A DNA stretch of 64,000 nt from Dirofilaria immitis. Lineage: Eukaryota; Nematoda; Chromadorea; Rhabditida; Onchocercidae. A model generated the notes under the pieces. It saw only the letters and a program-made list of their open reading frames with translations, was not told the DNA's origin and did no database searches. The DNA lies in the NCBI GenBank assembly GCA_024305405.1, contig JAKNDB010000107.1:2790001-2854000 (forward strand), read 5' to 3'. Numbering within the stretch: the stretch's first letter is position 1; each line of letters begins with the position of its first letter. This document shows positions 45,601 through 63,671 of the stretch, piece by piece. The position numbers were made by a program, and so were the translations under genes.

Positions 45601-48600
45601 TATTAATATTGTTTTTGTTTCGAGTCGTCTTGACAGAAGATGGTACATTATGATCTAAATTTTATAAAAATTTTTCATAATCAGAAAATTGTGCGATGGT
45701 ACGTGGTTTAATTAACCTAAAAAACTACATGTTTTGGATTAGCAACAATAAAAAAAAAGAATGGAACAAAATTGTGAGAGCAAGAAAATGATCGAAGTAG
45801 ACTTACATGTAAGCATTTACACGGATCACTGCATTTTTCGACACACTGATAGCCACATGGCAGTTTTTTCGGACATTTTTGTTGGCACACCGCTTTTTCG
45901 AATAAATGACAAACAACGCCAGTTGTATGTCCGCATGGGAAAATCTTGCTCTCGAAAAACTGACAAGCACCGCAAGACTAAAATTGAGTTCGAGGACTTA
46001 CTTAATGTGCCAATCAATTTATGGTTGAGAGTTTGCAAATTAATGTATACAAATAAATAAAAATTTGCACCAAATAAGAATGATAAAATATAATCAAGAA
46101 AAGATAATGATCACCACAATATATCTTATGTATTAAAATTATTTCATATGAAATTAGTACATACGAAATAATTAATATATGAAAACTAACAGTGCGTATA
46201 CTATCAATTTTATTCGTACATAAAATATTGAACAATCTTACTTCACCACATAATCTTGAACATGGATGCCGGAATATGGTCGAGCATGTTTTTGGACAAG
46301 ACTGAGTACATTTTCCTTGGTGTTCTTCATCCGTTCTGAATTGGTTAATTCTATCACTCAAACTTATTTTTATCATCGTCCAATTCTGGTCCCGCTATAT
46401 CCAGTTCTGATTTCTTCTTCATTCCTCCTCTCTTTTTATCTTCCATAATCTTCTCTTAGCTTTGTTAGTTTCAGATTATCATGTTCACTTTTATGTAATA
46501 TCACACTAAAAGCTCTGTTTTACAAATTTAAGAGCACTTCCCTAGAAATAGAAACTAAAAGTAATTATACCGATGACAAGGTTGATTGCACGCGTGACCA
46601 CAAGATCTTATAAAATTACAACGATAATAGCAACCACCTTGAGGAGTTTTTGCCAGAAATTCATCGGCATTACGGATGATCTGAAACGAAACAAGTTCTT
46701 CAAATCCGGGAGTCTAAACTTAAATCAGTTCTTTAAAACTTAGATTTGTTAAACTGCGCATTATTAATTACCTGCGTAACATTATGCTTTATACAAAATG
46801 CTGGAAAGCCATCCCCAATATAACCAGCACTTGCTAGAACAATATTGAGCCGATTCCAGAAAAGTGAATTAGATCTAAGGAAGTGCATATTGCCTATTAC
46901 ATAAAGACCGAGTTTGGAGCGCGAGAAAGCCACACATACTCGATTGGAAATCTGAACGATGATATTTTAACTTATTTCTTGTTGAAGTGTCATATAAAAA
47001 GCAAAATTCGTTAAACGATTTGAATTTTTCAAATTTTATAGATTTTCTAAAATTTTTTAATGAATGAATAAATTTGAGAAAGTACCCCAAGAAAACCAAT
47101 ACTACTGCTTGGTTCTGAACGCACAAGCGATAGAATGATTATATCATTCTCTTTTCCCTGATAATTATCAATAGTTTCAACCAAAGGAAAGTTTTCATTA
47201 TTGAATTTTAACATCATTTGTGTCCTTACATAGCTTGCCTGAGCTGTATAGGCACACAATAAAGTAATCTAAAAGGAGAGGTAGTCAATTTTCATTAATA
47301 ATATTTGGTTTATTAGTACAAAGCGGAATGAAATTGTATTGTATAAAACAGTTTTGATTTGATGTAGGACAATTTTTATAGATTCAATTTTATTGATTTT
47401 CCTATTCCATATATTTTTTAAGGATATCAGAAAAATCTATACTTTATTAATCAAAAGAGAATGTTTTCTGCTATTTTTAAAAAGTGAAAAGCAAAACAAA
47501 CAAATAGACCTGTGAACAAGCATATCCCTGTTGAACAAAATAACCAAATAAGCTGACCATGAAATCACCTTCAAATGAATTTCTATGCGAAGTGGAGAAG
47601 AGCATATCTTCCTCATGAACATGATTAATAAAGTACAAATTTTTCTGACATCCTAAAAAAATATAAGGAGTAGGAAAATTAATAAAACCCAAATTCATAG
47701 AAATTGCCCTACTTCATACCAAAAATATTTTGTACAAAATACTTTCATTTCAAATCATTTAAGATCTAAATTCATAATTCTCACTATAATATTTCAGATA
47801 ATTTCACCTTTAACGTCTGAGTAATTCAAAACATTGTCGCCATCTTTCAAAAAAGAATAAAATTCTGGCATAAGAGTTCTTGATATGGCAATAGCCATAC
47901 GATGTTGCTTTTCCAACACTGCATAGGGGAAATCATTTCTAATCAATCTTTCGAATAAAGATATATCCAAATTATACTCATGAGCGAGAGCAAATACCGC
48001 TGAAAATGATATAATCAAAATCAGAATGAAAAACATGTAAAACTAAGTCTACGGATAGCCAAAAAAGAAAAACTATGCATATATGAAATACATATGCCAC
48101 TCAATCATGACAAATATGTCATAGGAATGTCTTAATGGTTCGAGAAAAAAAAACATAATGTCAGACATTTGACCGTATTATCTAAACATGCATTAAAATT
48201 AAGAAAACTGTTTTCAGAACTCAAATTCATACAAGGATTTGGACGTAACTGATGATGATCTCCAATCAGAATGGCATGCTGACATTTATTTGTAATGCTT
48301 GTCAAAACATGAGCTTCCAGGACTTCAGCTGCCTCTTCAACTATTACAATAGGACAACCGAGACGATCCAAGAATGGTTTTATTTTTGCAGCGCCAGTTG
48401 TAGTTGCTCCGATAATCTATAACTGAGATAAGACCTCGAATTGTACATGAAATACTTAAATCACAGAAAAGTATTATTTTCAACGAAAAAACATTTAAAT
48501 TGAAATAATACAAGGATTAAAGTAATATATGATATTAGTTGATAGTTCAATGAAACTGTTTTATGTTTTTTTTATTTATTTATTAATGAGATCAAAATCT

Positions 48601-51600
48601 CAATAATAAAATTCCAAAAGACAATATTTTGCCTGACATGATAAATGTGATGAAATATGAATAGTACCAAAGCCTTTCGTAATACCATTTCATCCATAAG
48701 ATCGAATGCCTTCTTACTGTCCCTCATAAGAGTTTGATACTCATTTAGCAATGTATCCAGTTTCTTAGTTACAACTGCTTTCAATTCATTGATCCAATGC
48801 ATATATAGTGCCCAACGACGATGTCTATGTAAAGTTTGCAGGTTTTTAATCGAAGAAGCTTCCTCTAATGTCAGAGGTGAACTCTATAAAAACTTTTCTT
48901 CACCAGTTTAGAAAAAATACTTTCGGTCAACATTGAACTCGGCTACTTCCAAAGTAGTGAGTTTTTCCAGCGCAAAATTTCTGGATAGAGAAAAGTTTTA
49001 GAAATTTTAGAAATCGATGAGGAAATTAAGCAAAGATATGAAACTTACTTTTAGTATGTCATTTTTACATCCATTAAGCTCGCAATAAGCTCAGCATCGC
49101 ATTTTGTCTGAAGTATTGCATAAAGTTTAGTCTTTGAAGGTTAAAAATATTTAATATATATCATTTTACAGTAAGAGATATTTATTATTTATCATTTTAA
49201 CTAAAGATTATTATAAAAAGCTTGGAGCTATCATATTCACATGATCCTTTGATTTGCCATATATTCGGTTGGAGAATATTTTGACTGGTTTAATGGCGGA
49301 TGCATTAGGATCTTTATCAAGATCCCATTCACCAGAATGATAATAGTCATCTACATTCGGATTAGCTTTAAGCAACCGTTCCTAAAAATTCTTCAGTCAA
49401 CATTTTTATTTGTCCAATAAAAATTTCTGGCAATTGCACATATTCGTCATCTTCATCTTATAAAAAACCTATTAGAAGTTTCATTATCTAAAAAATTGGT
49501 CACTCAAAACAAAGATTGCACCAATCTAATTTCCATTCCGCCAATTAATCAAAAATTTAATCAAAAATCAACGCAGATCTGGAAAAAAATGTGGATCTAT
49601 GAAAAAATATGCAAAAATACTTGCACTACATTTCTTTCAAGAATGAAATAGGCTAAAAATCATTAATTTTTTAATTTCTACTATTATAAATATAATTTTG
49701 AATTTATATATTCGGATTCATACTGAAAAAAACCTGTATTTCTTTCCATATTACCCATTCATCCATCTCTGGAACCGACCCAAGTATTCCTTCCTTCTGT
49801 TCATTTCCTTCTTTTCTGACAAATGTTTCATCCATGGACAAAACTGACATTTCTGGACCATTCTCATTTCCAAAAATTCTTTCTTCTACAAAGAAATTTT
49901 AATTGCAAAATTTTTGCAAATTTTAAAGTCACCGGCATAATCTTAACAATTTCAATATTTTACCCAAAACGAATCATTCATTGCCTTATTGTTATCCGAT
50001 ATGTCTAACACTCAACAACATTAGATATATGTCTCAACTTCTTACCTCAGAATCAATAATTTTTTCATTCAAATCAGTTTCCTTACTAACATGATCCTCT
50101 TTGCCAGCATCACCTTCCAGAAGCCATCTGCAGAATATTTCGTCTGCCTGAAATATTAAAAAATGCGAAATATTAAAATTCAAACTTAAAGTATTTTAAT
50201 TACTAATAGATCCATTATGAAATTTCAAAGATAGGAATTTCAAATTTTAAACTTCATAACTGGAGTATACTACGGAAAAAAGAAAAGCGAAAACCAAAAA
50301 CTGAAAAATTATTGGAAAATAGAGAAAGCATAAATAATATCAAATAAATCCCCACCATAAATTATTTGAGATACTAACTGAACAGCGTTTTGTACTATTT
50401 TGCCGTTGCAACTTAAACTGTCGGATATGTTCTTGCAACATCGTTCTTTGTATATGTTCAAAAGACAGAATCTCACTTTTACGAAGAGTTAGTACAGCAA
50501 CATGAGAACGAATTAATTCCAATAAATGTATTCTTTGTAACATTACTTGATTCGCCTATAAAATTTGATTATTCTAATATCACAAGATTAAAAAAATAAA
50601 ATCATTTTTTGTCCGACACTTCTACAGCCACACAAAAGGGGTAGTAATAAGAGTGACCTTATTCCTCGCTATATCCGAAATTAAGTTAGTGTGTGCATCT
50701 AATATAGGCCGCTTTGTATACCTGCAAATGAAATGCATCAATTTTATAAGTTAAGTACTTCCTAGTACATGCTTTAAAAAGTATTATTTTTCTTTGATCG
50801 GTTTTCCAAGTAACAATTTTGAAAAAATTAAACGTAATTTTTCGTCAAAAAACTGTTGGAAATAATTTTTTTTCACGAAACTTCACAAAGCTATTTATAT
50901 AAAATTATTTTCATAAAGAACAATGTAATTTTCTAATATTTTTTGAAATATATCTTAAAGAGAAATAAGAAATAATGCACCTTAGTAAAGTTTCGCTTTT
51001 ACAGCGCGAACCAATCCTAACAATATTAGGAAGTTCATCATTATAACGTCCATCTTCTATTAAATCTACTAAAATCCCATCCAAAAATTGATCCAAGGCA
51101 TGATTGGTAAAGCATACGACTAGGATAGGATTTATTCTATCTGGATTCCATATATTAATATTTTCCAGCAAAATTCGCACAATAAAGCGACCAAGAAAAG
51201 TTTTCCTAGATTTAAAACATTTGTTATTTAAGCAAAAATTAGTCAACGACAATTTAATTCAAGACACCTTATTATTAATAATATATGAATAAAACACTAT
51301 AAATAAAGAGAAAAGAGAATTACTCATAGAAGAAGATATTTTACATTTGATAAAAGCTTCTAAGGTATCTGATTTCTTCACTGATTTTTTTACTAACAGT
51401 GACAAAAAATCACTAACAGAAATCTCAAATTTTATAGCAATATCATATTAACTTCGGAAAGAAACGCATTCCCGATTCACGAATCTCGAAAAAATCAATC
51501 ATGATGTTCTTTTCGATTTCTCTGATTCTCTTTATACACATGTGCAGAAACTTTTTTAGCCTATTATTACGATCTTTTTAAGTAATAATAAATTCTTAAT

Positions 51601-54600
51601 TTCAATTAGAAAAGTGAAATTACATTAGACAAATAATCCATGATCCATATATATAAGATACTTTAAAGTTTTTATATTAACCGTCATTCCCTAATTATCA
51701 GCACATCTCTAGACTGAACAATAGCAGTAAGGCAGAATAAGCGTACCAACCTGTACCCGGAGGTCCTTGGACTAAGGCAAGTTCATGTGTAAGAGCGTGA
51801 CACAATGCATTTCGTTGAGCGTCATCTAAACAAACCATTTTCTCGTCGTCTAGCGTATTTTTCAATTTATCTGCCACATATTTCGTTCCAAAATACTTAT
51901 TTCTTTGGCAATCACAGTTTCTACAAAGCTTTTTAAAATTTGATTGGCTACTGAAAAATAATATACTGTTAGCAATTCCATAGATATGGAGTGAAATGTT
52001 TTTTCAAGTTCACTTTCTCCAAAAGTCTCCAAAAGTATGACTCACCGAAATTTTGCAAGGCAGATTCCAAAATTACAGAATTTAAAAGAATTGCATAAAA
52101 TATTTTACTTTACATAAAATGAAATTACTTTTGGTTAGAGAAACAGGCGCACTATAATCAGTATATTCAGTGTCTGAAGAATCCGAAAGGCCCGAAGAAT
52201 TCTCGTCTGTAAGCTGAACAAGATATGCAGGTAACCCGACATCCGTTTCAGCTTTTAACAAAAAACGTTCAAATGGAATCCTATGCTCGTCATTGAAAAG
52301 CTAGAAATCGATCAAATATTAAGATTTTTCACAGGCGGTCATAATTTCAGTATAGATTACTAATTCGATCTTGTTCAAGACCTAAAGATTCTGCAAGCTA
52401 TTAAAAAACGATAAGAAAATAACTTCGAATGCACTATATTCTTTTTACCTTTTCTGAATTTATGAAAATGAAAGAAGAAAAAGATCATTTTTTTACATTT
52501 CCATATTGCAACCGCATCCCATATAAAATGAGTATGCTTATATTAATTACTGACATCGGTACTATCACTCATTGCTTTAACTATGAAGTTAATACGAGAT
52601 AATACTTGTTTGAATACAGCGCAATTTATATTCTGATATTTTTTGTTATTCTGAATAATACATCTGTTAACAACTTGCTACTCTTTCTTTGATGGATTAT
52701 ACAGTAGTACCTTAATGCATTCCAAGACATGTTGATACATTTCATAATATGAATTCGATTCAACTAAAGTGTAAATTTTGGCTCGTGAAACTGAATGATC
52801 ATTGAAGAAACATAATCCTAGCCTTCCTTTTAAAAAATCGTCTGGATCTCTTTCAGCAATAGTGGCAAGTAAGGCTTCATCTAAAAATGTAGTTGCCCGA
52901 TTTAAATTAAGAGAAGTTACAGAGCGTAATACTAACTTCTACCAGCAAAAATGGATAGTCAAAAAAATAATTGGTGATAACAGAATGTTAGGAATTATTT
53001 TAAATTAGTCTCTTCAAATGATCTCTCTTCGAAATATTAGAAATAGAAAACTAATACTAACTCTGAAATCTGTCACTTGATAGAGTTACCAGTTGTCCAT
53101 ATTTAAGCCGTGAATTGCAAGGATTATCTGCATTGATTGGCTAAAAATCATATTAGTCATGTTCAGTTATGGATTTTCACTGTGAAATATGAGGATTTAA
53201 TAAAATGCGTAATTATACTAAAATCAAATCCGTAAATCGAATTCAAAATTCAATAATGATAATTTCACCTGGAAGGCAATGTAACGAATGATTTCTCCTG
53301 TGCTTCGTTTTAACTGTGCACCTTCTACAGTAACACCTTTTATAATCAGTAGATCGAATTCTTCACTAGCATCCATTGCATACGACAAAGAAATTCCTAC
53401 AAATTGTGCCAAATTTTAGCTTCATAATTTTAGGAATTGCTAACAATTTATTGTATAACTGATTAAATTGAGCTTATACGGTGAATTTCCGCTCTTTTCC
53501 GCTCTACCTCCGAAAAGCCATTAATTGTTAATTCATTTAGAGTCCTCACTGCGGACCTTTTTCCTCTTGTTGTTTCCATAATCTTATGCCGTCCCGTAAT
53601 GGACCAATCAAATCTTCACGCATAAGACGAAACTGCACATCGAGATAGTGTTCTTGATTCAAATAACATCCTTTGACGATATTTTTTCGAATATAAGGTT
53701 GAGCTGCAAAGATATATAATGCTACAAAATATATTTGGAATGCATTTAAAAATTTTTGTATAAAGAAGTTTTTTCCACATTATTTAACTCAAATACTAAA
53801 GATACCGAAGTTCACGTACAATCCACAAAACATACATTTTTAATGATCAGATAAAATGAGCAAACTTTTTCTGCTATAACAAATAATTATGAAATTAGTT
53901 CAGAAACTTGGGACGTCTCCATCTCTAATATTAGTAATATCACTACTATAATAATGATATAAAACAATTTTGATAATTATAGTCATTATAAAATTTGTAC
54001 CTGGATGAAGTATATCATTACTGGTAGCGTAGATTTGCAATGCACGGAAATCTCCTGGAGGTTCTACATCATAAGTACTGACCCATGCTGGCTTACAGCC
54101 TTGACGTCTACATTTTTGACAAGATTAAGTGATACTGGATTATCAAAGTTTTTCATATTGTTGTCTATTACATTTAATTCCCGATCTTTATGCAGATTTA
54201 TTGTCAAAGGTTCAGAAGCAATCTGGAAAATTTTTCGACAAATCACAATCAATTGCAATGCGAAAATATAGCAGTCAGAAAAATCAACAACCAATGCCTA
54301 ATCAGTCAACGATGAAGTCCTGCAAACATCTACTAAAAACGAAATTTTAGAATTTACGTAATAGCAGTAAAACATCAGAATTTACGTAATAGCAGTAAAA
54401 CATACTGTTAACTTCTGTAGCATTTTGAAAACCGTCAGTTGAAGTCCCTCATCAATAGCAGACCAATATTTCTCCGGAATTAATTCCATAAAATATAAAA
54501 ATTCATCATACGCAATGCTCTAAAATATTAATTCATATTAATAATATTTTAAAATTATAAGTACATGAATGTTTCACAAAAATAAATAATAAAGAGCAAA

Positions 54601-56486
54601 ATTACTGTTGATTATGAAAGTAGATGCAACTCACGAAATCTTGGATATGATTAAGTTTTGCAATGTATAATATATGCATAATATCTTGAAGATAAGTGAA
54701 GAGAGTTCCGTGGCATTCATCACTAGCGACACTGCGCAAATAAAATACATTTTCACGAAGCATGAATGAAATAAAACTGAAATACAGAAGTAAGGTAGAT
54801 ATACTCATTTTCAAATTAGCTTAAATTGAACATACTACAAGGAATAAAATTAAAAACTAACCCCGATTCAAGGATAGTCTTGGCGAAATTAACCACTGAA
54901 GTTTGGAGATCTGCAAGTTCTGTAAATAAAGCAGCTGAAAGAAGAGCAAGTAGTCGCCCATTTTGCTCTCTGTCAGTGAAGGGAATACGTAATCTATTAT
55001 GCAGCATTGAAGTATCGATATGTTTTACCTAGAGTAAATAAATTACGGTGAAAATTAACTCCGTATATAATATAAATGATGCATTAAAGAAAAAAAGAGT
55101 ATTATTATCATCAAATTAACTCACATTTCAACCTAAATTCGGCCACAATTTATCTCTTATCTAAAACTTATTAATATTACTAAAAATTGATAATAATAAA
55201 AATAATTTATGTTACCAAATCCAAGTCTTTCAGTGGTTCTTTCAGTTTTTGCAAATCTGATAAAATATTCTCGATATGAGCAAAATCGAGTAGTGGGCAA
55301 TCTCTACTGATTTGATGTTCTTTCTGGTTTTCGCTACCTTGAAATGTCAATTTAATTTTATTTTGATAACCATTATTTTGTACTTCAACTATTTTAATAA
55401 AATTATTCATTAGAACTATTTAATATTTTATAAGAATAACTTTCATGAAGACTGTTAACCATCTCTATTTTCCATTCGTAGTACTTCATAAATCTATAAA
55501 ATGAAATTAAATTAGAAAAACAATGAGAAATTCCCACCTGATAGTCTTCTGTACTCAATCGCTCCAACATCATTTGTTTTGACGGAATCTGTCTTTTCTC
55601 TACCTTCAAATTCAAATTTGACTGCCAAGCTAAAGACTGATTATCATCTCAAATTTAATCAAGATGAAATGAAAGATTCTCATCAACAACAAAAACATTT
55701 CTCACAAATATATTCTAGCAAGAACTTACCTTCATGAAGTCGTCTATTTAAACGTTCACAAACTTCTTTGATCCAATATCTTATGATTTTTTCAGTTTCA
55801 TCGCGTGCGCAACGAAGCAAATTATCGCTACTTTGTATATAGAGCAAAACTTTTTCTCTCAAAGCTCCTTGCATTTTTTCTTCCACTTCATCTGTACCTG
55901 AAAATTAATCAGCCAAGTAAATATGAAGAAAGAACAATAAAATCACTAGAGGTTAAGGAAAATTAAAGATGAAACTAGAAACAGGTTTAGAAAAACGCCT
56001 CTGTAAAACAAAGATACTAATTAATAGAATCTACAAAGGGAAAGTATCACTAAATGTATTTCCTCTGTAGTACTAAAATTTTGCTAATACCAGAGTTTTA
56101 CTATTCCTGCTAAATAACAACAATGAAATTGAAGGATTCTACTGTAGACAAAAAACTTGAGCAGGAATAATATTTGAAAGTCTAAAAGTAATGAACAAAA
56201 AGAGTGTTACTTTTCACTGATTTTCATTGACAACATTCACCATAGAACAAAATTCTAACATTAGAAACTCGTATCATACTGGATTCAAATAAATTTCTTA
56301 TTCGAAACCTTTTGTTTCTGATAATTTAAATAATTTCAGTCGTACTCAAATTCACATTAGCAATGTTCTTTTAGAAAGCAGTAAAAGAAAGATACCGCTA
56401 TCATTGAAGAACAAAACAAGCATCTCATTTTTATCTGATTCCAATTCTTCACACCATTCTTCTATTTCTCTCTGTGCCATGACCAT
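42620..56486 (-). CDS. znfx-1: ZNFX1-type SF1 helicase with NFX1 zinc-finger array
   Basis: A very large minus-strand gene with some 25-35 exons, not all delimited. Order: putative start exon 56486-56396 (MVMAQREIEEWCEELESDK), exon 55897-55730, armadillo-like N-terminal exons to about 53500 (including HYLDVQFRLMREDLIGPLRD), and Walker A QGPPGTGKT split across 51772-51751 and 51205. VVCFTNHALDQFL follows, then motif II VIVEEAAEVLEAH near 48350-48310, GDHHQLRP near 48260, LEKQHRMA near 47905, DNYQGKENDIIILSLVRS near 47170-47110 and RVCVAFSRSKLGLYVIGN near 46945-46885. Next come Cys/His-rich NFX1 repeats from 46660 to 44000 and a helical C-terminus ending at 42620. C. elegans ZNFX-1 works in germ granules in heritable small-RNA silencing. 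Single-base losses break frame at about 53558-53562, 44549-44553 and 44103-44104. Confidence 0.9.
54349..54404. repeat. 28-bp tandem duplication
   Basis: Two nearly identical adjacent copies (units 54349-54376 and 54377-54404, starting AGAATTTACGTAATAGC) next to an exon boundary of the ZNFX1 gene. Confidence 0.85.
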
Positions 56487-56513
56487 ATTTCTGGTAAATA
56501 GAAACGATGGTGA
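56415..56513. repeat. 99-bp direct repeat, copy 1 (contains ZNFX1 start exon)
   Basis: Identical base for base to 57167-57265, same orientation, 752 bp apart. On the minus strand it holds a TTTACCAG acceptor, the putative ATG and the first ~72 coding bases of the ZNFX1 gene. This copy continues into a proper GTATCT donor at 56395. Confidence 0.9.
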
Positions 56514-58021
56514 GTGAACCAAATTCAATCCCAATTCCAAACTGTTTTGGCAAAACATATTTGCGAAAGATCTAAAAACGACAATCTAAAAATTATTTCA
56601 CTGATTTGCAAATATTACTTTACAGACTTTATCAAGACTGTTCGCAATTTCCGTGCTTTAAAATTGTTATCAAGCAGAAAAAAAGGGATGATACTCAATC
56701 ATATTGAATCTAGACATATCCCATACTAATGTCCATCCCCATCCCGAACTATCTTGCCATTGCGATAATCCAGTCTTGTGGTTAATTCGATACATATCCC
56801 AATCCCGTACATCTACTTCAATATAACTCATAATCTTATTTTTATGAATAACGTACCGCATCATTTCATGTGTGACCTTCTGTTTGTTGTTTTCGCCAAA
56901 AACAACAATCCCCACTCACACTGCATTGTCGTTCCCCTGAAAAATTTCTTCGAGAACTGCTGATAATCCAAAATCAAATTTTAAATTTCGTGAAATAAGA
57001 AATTTAAGCGACTCAACACTTCTGAGAAATAATTCCTATGAAAAATTTCTCATCCCTTTTCGGCGAATTTTGTGCTAGCACTCGAATTTCACTTGAAATA
57101 TAAGGTTTCGAGAAGATGTTAGAATCATTTAGTACTGGTTGATGGGAAGATGGATTCGAAGGACGGAACAAGCATCTCATTTTTATCTGATTCCAATTCT
57201 TCACACCATTCTTCTATTTCTCTCTGTGCCATGACCATATTTCTGGTAAATAGAAACGATGGTGACTGCTAAAAACGGAAGATAGATTCGAAGGACGGAA
57301 GATGGATTCGAAGGACGGATTATCGTGTTTGCATAATCAAAAAAGGATAACGTGAAGAAAATGCCTGAGAATATAAGCGTGATGTCAAAATTCCAACAAT
57401 ATCCTTTATCACAATTAAGTGGTCAATACCTATTTTATCCTATACAAAAAAAAAAAAATCATACATTTCTGTAAGTTAACTGAGTTTATTTTTTTCTGAA
57501 TGGATCTGATAGATTTGTACTGATAAATGAATCCATTTTAAAAATGAATTCTATTTTCACATCTAATATATTGCATCGTCGACATTCTTTGGAATTCGAT
57601 TTTAGTAATTAATCTTTCCAACAATCTAAGTAAATAATATAAGTGGAAAGAACAATTTAATTTAATACATACATGCGTTTACACGTATAAGTTAACGTGT
57701 TCATCATATATCATAGAGGAGGAAAAACGGAAGTCAAGCAGAATGTTATCTTGCAATCAGGGAAACACAGCCACACATTTCTCATCTTATCAGTGATAGC
57801 ATGCAGCAATCTATTCCAGGTCTAGTCAAGAGAGGACAGTTAATACTAATTAATACTAATGGAAATGATTACTGAAAATTTTCAGTGCTTTCATTTGCAT
57901 GGATGGAACAAGAGTTTTCAATCGTGGTAGGCTGTAAAAGCGTAACGATGACGGAATGGTTTTGGGTTGTGAGTGGTAATGCTATGTCAGGGGTAGTTTG
58001 TATTGCCTAAGGCATTTTTGT
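56487..58021. other. Divergent intergenic region between ZNFX1 and gliotactin-like genes
   Basis: About 1.5 kb separating two head-to-head genes, so it probably holds both promoters. It contains the second copy of the 99-bp repeat and a degenerate 15-bp motif (GATTCGAAGGACGGA) at about 57152, 57286 and 57305. Short plus and minus frames here are fragments of the duplicated exon or chance. Confidence 0.45.
57167..57265. repeat. 99-bp direct repeat, copy 2
   Basis: Exact second copy of the ZNFX1 start-exon segment, flanked by GATTCGAAGGACGGA motifs. On the minus strand the frame after the copied part diverges (MLV then PSFES) and reaches no obvious donor. Confidence 0.9.
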
Positions 58022-62969
<4,948 letters not shown>

Positions 62970-63671
62970 ACCGTAGAAAATTGATACGTAACGTAAACCA
63001 TCGCTTTTCCCGGCAATTCAGTGAAGAATCATGTTTGTAATGGATTCTATCATTGCTTTCCACGGATCTTTCTGGATTCATAAAGAAAAGAGAAATTAAA
63101 TTTCTCAGTTTGTTTAATAACACTTTTTTCCTCAATAATTTATAGTTTAAATAATTAATAAAAATGTTAAGTTTTCGTAATATTTATATTTCGAGATTAC
63201 TCACAGCTATACTTATACTACGTATTATTTTCTTTTGGTGTGTTATATCTTATATTTACACTTGATATTCTTTCTGATTAGTTTCGTAATCTGTGTTTTC
63301 ATCTGTGAATAATTCAAAACATTCGTTAAGCTTACTCAAAATGTATTACATCTTTGAAATTATTTCGTAAAGTTTGAAAATTTACATTCATTAATTATTA
63401 CAGCAGTATAAATTGTGCGTATTGAGACTACCAAATTTGTGAAGTATGCACTTTGATTTGAATTGCTTCAGAAACCAACGAAAAGTATTTGTCTAAGTTT
63501 TTCTTGTTATGACTGTATTGGCAGGAGTTACATGAGTCTTGAAGTTATTACTTTTTATTATTATTGAAATTTTTAAGTTCCGAGAACTGCGTCAGTCTTC
63601 GAGACTTTGTAGTGATCCCACGATGCACTTAATTCAAAGTGCTGAGAGAATCTTTTCAGGATCCAAATAAA
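62970..63671. other. Intergenic region before the uL23 gene
   Basis: AT-rich DNA. The first 70 bases stay open in another frame (KELNRRKLIRNVNHRFSRQF) and may be the true cytoplasmic tail of the preceding gene. The last part is the promoter side of the ribosomal protein gene. Confidence 0.45.
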
